From assembly GCA_937894725.1 (NCBI GenBank), contig CALAYL010000043.1, positions 1-58,993 of the forward strand: a stretch of DNA of 58,993 bases. The letters are read 5' to 3'. The position numbers and the translations under genes were made by a program. Shown piece by piece: positions 51,321 to 58,993 of this stretch (positions are counted from its first letter, which is position 1; each line of letters starts with the position of its first letter). The stretch is from an uncultured Bacteroidota bacterium. Its GTDB lineage: Bacteria > Bacteroidota > Bacteroidia > Chitinophagales > LD1. The notes below the pieces were generated by a model. The model ran no database searches. It saw nothing but the letters and a program-made list of their open reading frames with translations, and was not told the DNA's origin.

Positions 51321-52259
51321 CTACTGCATCAAACCTCTACCCTGTTTTTTGATAAGGTCTTGCTCTATCAATTGTTTTTTCGTTTTGTCTAGCACACCAT
51401 TTACAAAGTCTTTACTCTTGGGTGTACTATAAATTTTCGAGATGTCAATATACTCATTGATACTTACCTTTATTGGCACATTAGGCAAATAAAGCAATTC
51501 GCAAACTGCCATTTTCATTAATACCATATCCATCACAGCTATACGCTCCACCTCCCAGTTTTGTAAATTAGGTTTAATATACGCAGCTATTTCATCCTCG
51601 TGTTGGATGTATGCCTTGAGCAGCTGCTTGGGGAAGATTTGCTCATCTTCCCATGTCTTAATACTTTCCCAAAATACTTGAGGATTGTCGTCCTTTATAC
51701 CATCTATGTATTTTTGAATAAGGTGTATGAGCAAAAATAAATCATCGTCTGCATTTTGAAAGTGCTCTTCAAGTACACTTTCTAGTCCTTTATCTTTAGC
51801 GATAATTTTTTTTACAATGTAACTGAGCATGCTGTTATACTCTTCCGAGTTCGGCTTTTCAATAGTACAAAAGTCCCTGAAACGCTGTTTTGTGCGAAGC
51901 GTAAAAAACAATTGCTTAACGGTGTCTTTGTCAATGTAGCTTTGTATTTTTTCGCTTTTCATTCTACTCGCCCATATCGGCATATCCATTAGGTTGTTGA
52001 GCAAGGGGATGGCGGCCAAATTTGTATTTACTATCTCTCCCTCTTGCTTGATGTACTTAGCTAATTTCACTCCTGCATCTACTAGACTATACTGCCCTAT
52101 TTCGTATAGATAAGTAAGGATCGTCATATAGAGCGTAACTGTCTTATCACAGCTTTTTTGGAGTTGCAACTCTAGTGCCCCTAGCGATGTATCCCCACTC
52201 AATTCATACGCATACAGTAACTGCATGGTTTTTGTTCGCAAGCTTCTTCTTCCCAGCAT
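51321..52259 (-). CDS. nusB: Transcription antitermination factor NusB (long form)
   Basis: 312 residues, with an N-terminal helical extension (MLGRRSLRTKTMQLLYAYE...) and the NusB domain in the last third: ELPN..., here ERIAVMDMVLMKMAVCELLYLPNVPIKVSINEYIDISKIYSTPKSKDFVNGVLDKT. NusB with NusE binds boxA of rRNA transcripts. Long NusBs of this type are usual in Bacteroidota. It overlaps the preceding dehydrogenase stop by one base (TAATG). Confidence 0.93.
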   Translation of the reverse strand: MLGRRSLRTKTMQLLYAYELSGDTSLGALELQLQKSCDKTVTLYMTILTYLYEIGQYSLVDAGVKLAKYIKQEGEIVNTNLAAIPLLNNLMDMPIWASRMKSEKIQSYIDKDTVKQLFFTLRTKQRFRDFCTIEKPNSEEYNSMLSYIVKKIIAKDKGLESVLEEHFQNADDDLFLLIHLIQKYIDGIKDDNPQVFWESIKTWEDEQIFPKQLLKAYIQHEDEIAAYIKPNLQNWEVERIAVMDMVLMKMAVCELLYLPNVPIKVSINEYIDISKIYSTPKSKDFVNGVLDKTKKQLIEQDLIKKQGRGLMQ

Positions 52260-53350
52260 TACCCTATTTTATTTTTTTCAATTCGTTCTTTAGCCATGGC
52301 TATTGCTGTTATTTGAGGTGTAGATTTATTACTTTCTGCTCGCTCTAATACCTCTAGCGTTCTTCCATATATATTTTCAATGATTGCATTAGTTTCTGCA
52401 TCACTCAAATTTTTGACTTCTTTGTAGCAATTTATCACGCCACCTGCATTTATCAAGAAATCAGGTGCATATACTATCCCCTTATCATGAAGTCGCAGTC
52501 CATCTATGTTTTCATCTGCCAATTGATTATTAGCTGCACCAGCTACAATATTGCATTGCAACTGAGCAATTGAGTTTTGGTTTAGCGTAGCTCCCAAAGC
52601 GCAAGGGGCATATATATCCATCTCTGTTTCAAAAATTGTATTGGGATCTATAATGGCTACATTGTGCTTGTCGGATACTAGCTTCAAGTTCGTTTGATTA
52701 ATGTCTGCCACCATTATATTTGCCCTTTCTTTGCTCAAATGGTCTATCAAGAATTGCCCCACATGACCAGTACCCTGTACCAGTATTTTTTTTCCTTGTA
52801 GCGAGTCATTTCCATAGGTAAATTTAGCCGCAGCTTTCATTCCCAAGTAAACACCATATGCTGTAAAAGGCGAAGGGTCGCCACCACCACCTTGATCGAT
52901 TGGTTTGCCCGATACATGCTTTGTTCTTTGCATGATATAACCTATCTCTCGGGTAGATGTACCCACATCTTCTGCAGTGATATATTTACCATTAAGACTA
53001 TCTACAAATTCGCCAAATCGCAACCAAAATGCTTCGGTGCGTTGCGTTGGATCGCTGCTGATGATCACGCTTTTACCTCCTCCTAGATTGATTCCACTTA
53101 TTGCCGATTTATAGGTCATCCCTCTCGACAAACGAAGCACATCATAAAGCGCATCTACCTCCGATGCATAGTTCCATATTCGACAACCACCCAATGATGG
53201 GCCCAATGTAGTGTCATGCACGGCTATGATTCCCTTGAGACCTGTAGGTTTATCTTGAAAAAAAAGCACTTGCTCATGTTCATACTGCCCCATCTGCGCT
53301 AGTATATCAGACTGCGGTAGGCATATTGGAGTTTGTATTTCAGATCGCAT
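52259..53350 (-). CDS. Leu/Glu/Phe/Val dehydrogenase (leucine-dehydrogenase-like)
   Basis: 363 residues from the ATG at 53348-53350; longer starts would run into the upstream barrel gene. Oxidative deamination of a branched or hydrophobic amino acid with NAD. The substrate/catalytic segment is RGMTYKSAISGINLGGGKSVII, with VHDTTLGPSLGGCRIW upstream. The dinucleotide fold is KILVQGTGHVGQFLIDHLSKE, and later APCALGATLN and NVVAGAANNQLAD. Length fits leucine dehydrogenase. Cytosolic, feeding amino-acid catabolism or branched-chain fatty acid precursors. Overlaps nusB. Confidence 0.9.
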   Translation of the reverse strand: MRSEIQTPICLPQSDILAQMGQYEHEQVLFFQDKPTGLKGIIAVHDTTLGPSLGGCRIWNYASEVDALYDVLRLSRGMTYKSAISGINLGGGKSVIISSDPTQRTEAFWLRFGEFVDSLNGKYITAEDVGTSTREIGYIMQRTKHVSGKPIDQGGGGDPSPFTAYGVYLGMKAAAKFTYGNDSLQGKKILVQGTGHVGQFLIDHLSKERANIMVADINQTNLKLVSDKHNVAIIDPNTIFETEMDIYAPCALGATLNQNSIAQLQCNIVAGAANNQLADENIDGLRLHDKGIVYAPDFLINAGGVINCYKEVKNLSDAETNAIIENIYGRTLEVLERAESNKSTPQITAIAMAKERIEKNKIG

Positions 53351-53399
53351 AGTAAAATAATGAAGCGTAAATATGACGTAAAAATTAGAATTATCAACT

Positions 53400-54233
53400 T
53401 TAATATCCGCCTTCTCTATTGAAAAAGTAATGGGCGCCAAGTTGTAAACCTAAACTAAAATTTTTTGATTTCTGATACTTCAAATCATTTTTAGAATACC
53501 ATTCTAATTTTTTAAGAACATTTCCATTCAAATCAGTCAACCCCACATATGTAGGCAATCCTACAGAAAGATAAAGCCAATTTGTAGGATAGATATCTAG
53601 CCCTAAATTAATCGCCAACCCTACATCGATTTTTTGAAATTTTTGATCGGCTGTAAATCGTATGGCATCATATACATTATAATTTACCTTTACCTCTTCG
53701 GTAGCGCTAGTTCTAAACCCTACCTGGGGGCCAGCCATTACAAAGAAATTGGTACGATCATCGAGCCGAGTCTGAAATTTGAGCATCAAGGGTAACTGAA
53801 AATAATTTAGCCTTACCGTTCTCTTTACATTTACATAGCGAGTTTCGGGTACATGAATTGGGGAATTTGCATCATTTACAGCCACTGGCCCCAAAAAGTC
53901 ATCATCGTATTTTTGTCCTGCCCATGCAAATCTTGGTTCTATTTGTACTCCCCAATGCTTATGAAAATTATACCCCAGTTCGATGCCTACATTGCCACCC
54001 CATGTAAATAAGTAGTCCATTTCTGATTGACGTACTATCTGCTCTTTAAATTCATTTAAAGTACCATAGTTGTTTTGATTGGTAATCCATACACTACTAA
54101 ATGTGCCCAACGCTCCAATATGTAATCCTTTGCGCATTTTACCATCAAAATTGGTGCTCCATTTTTGAGCAAAAACAGTACTTGTGCCTACAAAAAATGT
54201 AAAATACAATACCACAAATCTTGAAAGTCGCAT
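53400..54233 (-). CDS. PorT-type outer-membrane beta-barrel protein
   Basis: 277 residues with signal peptide (MRLSRFVVLYFTFFVGTSTVFAQ). The mature protein is a set of amphipathic strands typical of outer-membrane beta-barrels: GLHIGALGTFSSVW, GGNVGIELGYNFHKHWGVQIEPRF, LNYFQLPLMLKFQTRL, FFVMAGPQVGF and IDVGLAINLGLDIY. It resembles the PorT/OmpA-barrel families common in Bacteroidota; whether it is T9SS PorT itself (usually about 240 residues) cannot be decided. Divergent from the methyltransferase at 54283. Confidence 0.8.
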   Translation of the reverse strand: MRLSRFVVLYFTFFVGTSTVFAQKWSTNFDGKMRKGLHIGALGTFSSVWITNQNNYGTLNEFKEQIVRQSEMDYLFTWGGNVGIELGYNFHKHWGVQIEPRFAWAGQKYDDDFLGPVAVNDANSPIHVPETRYVNVKRTVRLNYFQLPLMLKFQTRLDDRTNFFVMAGPQVGFRTSATEEVKVNYNVYDAIRFTADQKFQKIDVGLAINLGLDIYPTNWLYLSVGLPTYVGLTDLNGNVLKKLEWYSKNDLKYQKSKNFSLGLQLGAHYFFNREGGY

Positions 54234-54282
54234 AAGCTTAATAGTTTAGGGCAAAAATCGACAAAATAAATGCCTTTGCCAA

Positions 54283-55065
54283 ATGTTTGATGATTTAACC
54301 CATAGAACGAAACAATGGCTGCGCTATCAAAAGACCGCAAAGACAAAGTATTATCTCCATTCTCCTTTTGTATATTCTTTTTATACCAACTTTATTGCAG
54401 CCTCCTCATCAATCGAAACAAAGGAAATTGAACTACAATTTTTTAAGGCAAAAAAAGATACCACCCCCCTACAGATTCACGACTATGGAGCTATTCCAGG
54501 TCATTTTACTAAGAGAGTACAAGATATAGCTAAAAGAGCGGCTATTGAACCTCGTTTTGGTGCATTGATGCACCGCTGGTTAAAGCAAGATAGCATGTAT
54601 TTTGTGTTAGAACTAGGGACTTCCTTAGGATTTGGTACCGCTTATATGGCCAGTGCTAAACCTGATTTAGAAATATATACTATAGATGCTGCCGCTGAGG
54701 TTCAAGCCTTTGCTAAGTCGCTCCATTATAAATTGGGATTAAAAAACATCACTTATATTGAAGGTCAATTTGACCATGTATTGCCGCCTCTTTTATATGA
54801 CATACCTCGTATAGATTTTGCATACATCGATGGCAATCACACGGAAGAAGCTACGCTTCGCTATTTTGAATGGCTAAAACCTAAACTACACGAGCAAAGT
54901 GTAGTCGTTTTTGACGATATCTATTGGAGTTTAGGTATGACCGCAGCTTGGGAGAAAATAAAGCTAGATGATACAGTCAATCTCAGTATTGATTTGTATA
55001 GGCAAGGATGGGTGTTTTTCAACAAAGAAAAAATTGCTAAAGAACACTTTGTACTACGCTTTTAA
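54283..55065 (+). CDS. SAM-dependent O-methyltransferase-like protein
   Basis: 260 residues. SAM site FVLELGTSLGFGTAYMASAKPDLEIYTIDAAAE, then IDFAYIDGNHTEEATLRYFEWL and VVVFDDIYWSLGMTAAWEKI, giving a Methyltransferase-24 (class I) fold with a putative metal-site Asp. N-terminal HSPFVYSFYTNFI is shared among Bacteroidota homologues. Substrate unknown. Its stop directly abuts the stop of the convergent membrane-protein gene. Confidence 0.85.
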   Translation: MFDDLTHRTKQWLRYQKTAKTKYYLHSPFVYSFYTNFIAASSSIETKEIELQFFKAKKDTTPLQIHDYGAIPGHFTKRVQDIAKRAAIEPRFGALMHRWLKQDSMYFVLELGTSLGFGTAYMASAKPDLEIYTIDAAAEVQAFAKSLHYKLGLKNITYIEGQFDHVLPPLLYDIPRIDFAYIDGNHTEEATLRYFEWLKPKLHEQSVVVFDDIYWSLGMTAAWEKIKLDDTVNLSIDLYRQGWVFFNKEKIAKEHFVLRF

Positions 55066-55530
55066 TCAAAAAAAAGATTTGACCCAGGTCGCCATATCAA
55101 TTTTGAAAACATAATAGGGCACATAGAGTAGCGCTCCCCAGAATAAACAGGAAATGAGCATATAATAAATTACCTTTTTCTTATTGGTGGTAAGATCCAT
55201 CGCAAAAAACACACCTACAGGAATAGACAACACTACAGGGGTTAGAAAAGCAATTCCTCCTAACCCGAAGGTTCCTTTTACTTTAGCTAAAAATCGAGTG
55301 CGCTTTGAAAATTTCTTTCCAAATCGATTAGGGTATTTTCTAATAAGCCATTCTTGCGCTATTCCGTCTATTTGCACAAAAAGAAAAATGCCCGCTATAC
55401 CTCCGAGCATATTGGACACAGTGCCACTTATCCCGAGGTTAGCAGCCACTACCGTAGATGCCACAAACCCAAATTTGATGGCGGAAACTACTAATATGGC
55501 TAGATTTGAAAAAATCGTAAGCATGTCCAT
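55066..55530 (-). CDS. Hypothetical membrane protein, 154 aa
   Basis: Four hydrophobic stretches: at the N-terminus, NMLGGIAGIFLFVQI, FGLGGIAFLTPVVLSIPVGVFFAM and YYMLISCLFWGALLYVPYYVF, with a basic loop between the second and third (LIRKYPNRFGKKFSKRTRFLAKVK). The GLGGIAFLTPVVLSIPVG segment resembles half of the small-multidrug-export/SNARE-associated type membrane families, but the match is too loose to name. ATG at 55528-55530 (an internal Met lies two codons later). Follows lolA by 32 bases. Confidence 0.7.
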   Translation of the reverse strand: MDMLTIFSNLAILVVSAIKFGFVASTVVAANLGISGTVSNMLGGIAGIFLFVQIDGIAQEWLIRKYPNRFGKKFSKRTRFLAKVKGTFGLGGIAFLTPVVLSIPVGVFFAMDLTTNKKKVIYYMLISCLFWGALLYVPYYVFKIDMATWVKSFF

Positions 55531-55562
55531 GTATTTTTATACGACAACGAGTATAATAAGTT

Positions 55563-56225
55563 TTAGCGAAGGTCAATAACTTTTACCGAAGGATTTTTCT
55601 TGCTATCAAACGTAAAGAAAGAATCTGTCAATGAAAGGTCTGGTTCTACCTTATCAAGTTTATAAATATAGCGTGTACCATTCTTTTCGTACACTTTCAC
55701 TTCGAGTACAGCTTTAGTAGCCTCATCAATACCTACATCTATTTTAAAAAAGGAAACTTTGCGGTTTGAAGGAGCCATTTCGATAACGCTGACTGTCTTT
55801 GTACCATAATTTTTCTTCTCTTTAATTTGATAAGCATAGCCTGCTTGATACAAATCAAATATTTTGCCTGGAGAAAAAATCTCATCGCTCTCCACATAGT
55901 CGTTTAGCTGACATTCTTTACTTTTTGCCAAAAAAGTCCAAATGTTTTTACCATCGCAAAAAATTTCATTGCCCATAAGAGATAGTTTAAACCTATCTCC
56001 CTTGAGCCAAACTTTACCTGTTTGGATCTCGGTATATTTTGCATCCGACTCAGTAGGTTTTTGTTTTGGACGTATGATAGTAAGTGTAAAATCTGCACTC
56101 AAGGTTTTATGCTGCTTGTATTGGGCTGCCGAAGCTTGTAAAATAGCTCCTGCCTCTTTATCATTTAGATTAGATTGAGCAAAAAGAAAAATAGGCGCAA
56201 AAAGAAATAAAAGCGTTCGAAGCAT
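55563..56225 (-). CDS. lolA: Outer-membrane lipoprotein carrier protein LolA-like
   Basis: 220 residues with signal peptide (MLRTLLFLFAPIFLFAQ). LolA-type half-barrel features: QHKTLSADFTLTI, GKVWLKGDRFKLSLMGNEIFCDGKNIWTFL and YVESDEIFSPGKIFDLY. The periplasmic protein carries lipoproteins from LolCDE to the outer membrane. It lies 78 bases after ftsK on the same strand, an arrangement repeated in other Bacteroidota. Confidence 0.9.
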   Translation of the reverse strand: MLRTLLFLFAPIFLFAQSNLNDKEAGAILQASAAQYKQHKTLSADFTLTIIRPKQKPTESDAKYTEIQTGKVWLKGDRFKLSLMGNEIFCDGKNIWTFLAKSKECQLNDYVESDEIFSPGKIFDLYQAGYAYQIKEKKNYGTKTVSVIEMAPSNRKVSFFKIDVGIDEATKAVLEVKVYEKNGTRYIYKLDKVEPDLSLTDSFFTFDSKKNPSVKVIDLR

Positions 56226-56303
56226 AGTTTAAAATATTTGATAATAATAAAGACAATTTCGTGCCAAACTAAACTGCAGCCTACAGATTATGAAAAATTA
56301 ATC

Positions 56304-58760
56304 TTATCTCTCTCGCAATCGCATGAAAATCTCTTCGAGTTCGGATTCTGTTTTTACCTTTACATCACGAGCTTTGCTACCTAGGTTTTCGCCTACGATA
56401 CCCGCAGATTCAAGCTGATCCATGAGTCTTCCAGCCCTATTGTATCCTAGCTTGAGCCTGCGCTGAATGAGTGATGTAGAGCCCATTTGATTTTGCACAA
56501 TAACTCTAGCGGCATCTTCAAAAAGTTCATCTAACGTACCATCTGCACCGAAATCTTCACCCGCATTTTTATCATTTGGGTCTATATATTCCGGCAATAA
56601 GAATGCTTCGTCAAAACCTTGTTGAGCAGTTATAAAATCACGGATTCTTTCCACCTCAGGTGTATCTACAAATCCACATTGAAGCCGCACAATATCGCTA
56701 CCTTGCGACAAAAGCATATCGCCTCGTCCTATCAGCTGCTCAGCACCACCTGTATCAAGAATAGTGCGTGAGTCAATTTTAGAGGTGGTTTTAAATGCTA
56801 TACGTGCGGGGAAGTTGGCTTTTATAGTTCCTGTAATAATATTTACCGAAGGGCGTTGAGTAGCTAAAATCAAGTGAATACCGATAGCACGTGCCAACTG
56901 TGCCAATCGAGCTATAGGCATCTCGACTTCTTTGCCAGCTGTCATTATTAAATCTGCAAACTCATCTACTACGAGTACGATGTAAGGCAAAAATTGATGG
57001 CCGTTTTGTGGATTCAATTTTCTATTTACAAATTTGTGATTATACTCTTTCAAATTTCTGACTTGCGCTTTTTTGAGCAACTCATATCTATTGTCCATCT
57101 CTATACACAATGCATTGAGCGTAGTGACTACCTTTTTTGTATCGGTGATGATAGCTTCTTCTTCTCCTGGCAACTTGGCGAGATAATATTTCTCAAGTAG
57201 TTCATAAAGACTCAACTCTACTTTCTTAGGATCCACCATCACAAACTTGAGTTGTGAAGGATGTTTTTTATACAAAAGCGAAACTAAAATAGCATTGATG
57301 CCTACAGATTTCCCTTGTCCTGTAGCACCAGCCATCAAAAGGTGAGGCATCTTAGCTAAGTCAGCCACCATTATTTCGTTTGAAATTGATTTTCCCAAAC
57401 AAATAGGTAGTTCAGCTGTACTATTTTGAAATTTTTCTGATTGTAATAAAGAGCGCATAGATACTATCTCTTTATTTACATTTGGTACTTCGATACCTAT
57501 GGTACCTTTGCCAGGTATAGGCGCTATGATACGAATACCAAGTGCCGCTAAACTTAAGGCAATATCATCTTCAAGATTTTTAATTTTAGAAATACGAACA
57601 CCAGGTGCTGGCACTATTTCGTAAAGTGTTACAGTAGGCCCAATGGTCGCTTTTATCTTCGAGATCTCAATTTGATAATTGCTTAATGTAGATACAATTT
57701 GATTTTTATTTCGCTCCAGTTCTTCAGGATCTACTTTTATTTTTTCGCTACCATGTTCATCAAGTAGCTCAAGTTTAGGTAACTTGAAATTTGATAGCGA
57801 CATAGTGGGGTCATAGTTTGTTCCTATGCTTCCTTTTGTTTCCCCCATTACCTCTTCGCTTATATCATTGAGCTGAAGATCGAGATGCTCGTCTTCATTT
57901 TCCTCATTATCGTTAGTTTCTATCTCCAAATCATGGCTTGCCAATGGCTTAGTTACTTGCTTATTTTTCACTACAAACTCTGTCTCACTATTCTCCATTC
58001 CCATTTCAAAAGGTGGATCGTTGGGCATCATTATATCTTGCAGTTTATCTTTTGCAAAGATGTTTTCACTCTCATCTCTAAATGTATCTATTTCATCATC
58101 TGCAACCTTCGCATCGGTTTGTTCTCCCTTTGCTTTTAGCCATTTAGAAAAATCATAATTATAAATCCATATAAAAGCTACTAAAGCCAGTGCGGACAAT
58201 AAAATACCCGTACCTAGTGGTTCTAATAATGAGGTGAAAAAACCTGTCTCACCTGCCAAAAAACGACCATATCCTCCACCCCAGCTGATAGCAGAACTAG
58301 GATATATCAACCAATTGGCAAATGCAAAAGCTGCCGAAAGCCAATTAATAGCAAAAAAGGAATATAGAAACCATCGAAGGATGCTAAACGTTTTTTGTTG
58401 AAAAAAGAGATTGTAGCCCACTACAAACAAAAATAAAGCAATCAATATGGCGCTAAACCCGAATAAACTATCGATAAAGAAATAAGACATTACTGCGCCT
58501 AACCGTCCCATTCGATTGTGAACCCTAAGTGAATTGTCGGCTAAGGTACGTGAGGCTCTATTGAGCAAATCTGACTGATCGGCAGCGGCTGTAAAGAAAT
58601 GTGAGCCAAATGCAATAAGCATGACTAGGGCTGTGAAAAGAAGAAAAAGCCCTGAAATTTTAGCTAATCGCCCATCATTCCACCAGCTAGACTCTTCTAC
58701 TGGAGCCTCTTCGGCAATATTTGCCTTTTTTCGTGTGCGTTTTGGTGTCTCGTTATCCAT
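56304..58760 (-). CDS. ftsK: DNA translocase FtsK/SpoIIIE
   Basis: 818 residues. Four or five transmembrane helices (about 33-200), an acidic linker (about 210-320), then the motor: beta domain NYQIEISKIKATIGPTVTLYEIVPAPGVRISKI, Walker A GATGQGKS at 478-485, Walker B YIVLVVDEFADLI, and RLAQLARAIGIHLILATQRPSVNIITGTIKANFPARIAF. A gamma winged helix at the C-terminus (LIQRRLKLGYNRAGRLMDQLESAGIV) reads KOPS-type sequences. Moves chromosome termini across the septum for dif resolution. ATG at 58758-58760; divergent from the tRNA-Leu gene. Confidence 0.97.
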   Translation of the reverse strand: MDNETPKRTRKKANIAEEAPVEESSWWNDGRLAKISGLFLLFTALVMLIAFGSHFFTAAADQSDLLNRASRTLADNSLRVHNRMGRLGAVMSYFFIDSLFGFSAILIALFLFVVGYNLFFQQKTFSILRWFLYSFFAINWLSAAFAFANWLIYPSSAISWGGGYGRFLAGETGFFTSLLEPLGTGILLSALALVAFIWIYNYDFSKWLKAKGEQTDAKVADDEIDTFRDESENIFAKDKLQDIMMPNDPPFEMGMENSETEFVVKNKQVTKPLASHDLEIETNDNEENEDEHLDLQLNDISEEVMGETKGSIGTNYDPTMSLSNFKLPKLELLDEHGSEKIKVDPEELERNKNQIVSTLSNYQIEISKIKATIGPTVTLYEIVPAPGVRISKIKNLEDDIALSLAALGIRIIAPIPGKGTIGIEVPNVNKEIVSMRSLLQSEKFQNSTAELPICLGKSISNEIMVADLAKMPHLLMAGATGQGKSVGINAILVSLLYKKHPSQLKFVMVDPKKVELSLYELLEKYYLAKLPGEEEAIITDTKKVVTTLNALCIEMDNRYELLKKAQVRNLKEYNHKFVNRKLNPQNGHQFLPYIVLVVDEFADLIMTAGKEVEMPIARLAQLARAIGIHLILATQRPSVNIITGTIKANFPARIAFKTTSKIDSRTILDTGGAEQLIGRGDMLLSQGSDIVRLQCGFVDTPEVERIRDFITAQQGFDEAFLLPEYIDPNDKNAGEDFGADGTLDELFEDAARVIVQNQMGSTSLIQRRLKLGYNRAGRLMDQLESAGIVGENLGSKARDVKVKTESELEEIFMRLRER

Positions 58761-58850
58761 AGTGTAAAAGGTAAAATTCGCATAAAATCACAAAAATTGA
58801 GTTATAATTGTTCACAGCGTATTTTATTTAGTACAGAAAATAGATTTCTT

Positions 58851-58879
58851 TTTGAATTCAAAAAAAAAATATAAATTTG
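58851..58879 (+). promoter_or_regulatory. Promoter of tRNA-Leu
   Basis: TTTG (58851-58854), 17-base spacer, TAAATTTG (58872-58879), consensus at both elements. The tRNA begins at 58909, about 30 bases downstream, leaving a short 5' leader for RNase P. Confidence 0.6.
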
Positions 58880-58908
58880 CGTCCGCTTTAGTTTAAAAAG
58901 CACCACTT

Positions 58909-58990
58909 GCCTTAGTGGCGGAATTGGTAGACGCGCTCGACTCAAAATCGAGTGTCGAAAGACGTGGGGGTTCGATTCCCTCCTGAGGTA
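58909..58990 (+). tRNA. tRNA-Leu (anticodon CAA)
   Basis: 82 bases. Acceptor stem GCCTTAG / CTGAGGT (first pair G-U), D arm with GGAATTGGTAGACG, anticodon stem CTCGA/TCGAG with loop CTCAAAA, so the anticodon is CAA, reading UUG. The long variable arm TGTCGAAAGACGT marks a class II tRNA (Leu/Ser), and the T loop is TTCGATT. Discriminator is A at 58990, as expected for tRNA-Leu. CCA is not encoded (next bases CTT). Confidence 0.95.
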
Positions 58991-58993
58991 CTT

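Noticed and set aside
53400..54233. Naming this barrel as T9SS PorT
   Set aside because: General barrel features are shared by many families; no specific PorT signature or T9SS neighbour could be confirmed.
1..58993. Defence system, prophage, integrative element or biosynthetic cluster
   Set aside because: No nuclease, integrase, transposase, capsid, toxin-antitoxin, NRPS/PKS or similar genes were recognised on either strand.

Overview
The window looks like ordinary chromosome from a low-GC, T9SS-bearing member of the Bacteroidota, most likely on the Chitinophagales/Sphingobacteriales/Saprospirales side. Supporting signs are Bacteroidota-type promoters (TTTG, 17-20 bp, TAnnTTTG), few Shine-Dalgarno sequences, type A and type B T9SS sorting domains, a PorV-family barrel beside a very long C25 peptidase, carboxypeptidase-D-like TonB receptors, a DUF4249 lipoprotein, and the ftsX-DUF3098-uppP-truB and ftsK-lolA neighbourhoods. 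No phage, plasmid, insertion sequence, CRISPR array or recognisable defence system was seen. Genes are packed tightly and no gene-free stretch exceeds 300 bases.

Layout. 1-367: edge of a secreted collagen-like protein. 402-6512 (-): nuoIJKLMN, the membrane arm of Complex I plus NuoI, without nuoA-H. 6740-14948: a DinB-fold protein, a TonB receptor with DUF4249 lipoprotein, a ceramidase-family amidase, and a second TonB receptor facing them. 15089-20102: small envelope proteins, an Smr protein, a TPR membrane protein, an acyl-CoA synthetase and a YceI-MarR pair. 20190-23898: a T9SS cargo protein, tcdA, a PAP2 phosphatase overlapping a methyltransferase, and the upstream region of a DUF1275 protein. 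24631-27393 (-): a tandem tyrosine phenol-lyase and tryptophanase pair. 27621-32483 (+): nadA, nadB, a dicarboxylate/amino-acid symporter and a lone ECF sigma factor. 32568-41182: an FAD-dependent oxidoreductase, then on the minus strand a PorV-family barrel, a 1721-residue C25 peptidase, cdd and an S4-like protein. 41304-45938: aspartate kinase, a GNAT, fbp and a type B T9SS cargo protein. 45935-49564 (-): ftsX-DUF3098-uppP-truB-ribF. 49750-58760: DUF2795, DUF4197 and DUF3276 proteins, leucine-dehydrogenase-like gene with nusB, a PorT-type barrel, a methyltransferase, an unassigned membrane protein, lolA and ftsK. 58909-58990: tRNA-Leu(CAA).

Most interesting. The tandem beta-eliminating lyases can be told apart by active-site residues: one has the tyrosine phenol-lyase Thr/Arg/Phe set, the other the tryptophanase Asp/Ile/His set, so one operon should release phenol and indole along with pyruvate and ammonia. 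The tryptophanase leader holds a 12-codon ORF containing Trp, whose stop abuts a nested hairpin lying just before the tnaA start; this resembles a TnaC-like leader in arrangement but is unproven. TACAAT-type hexamers cluster in the tna/nadA intergenic region and recur before the symporter. I did not find a clear multi-gene system that I would call new; these cis elements, the C25/PorV operon and a ceramidase with Thr at the nucleophile position are the best candidates.
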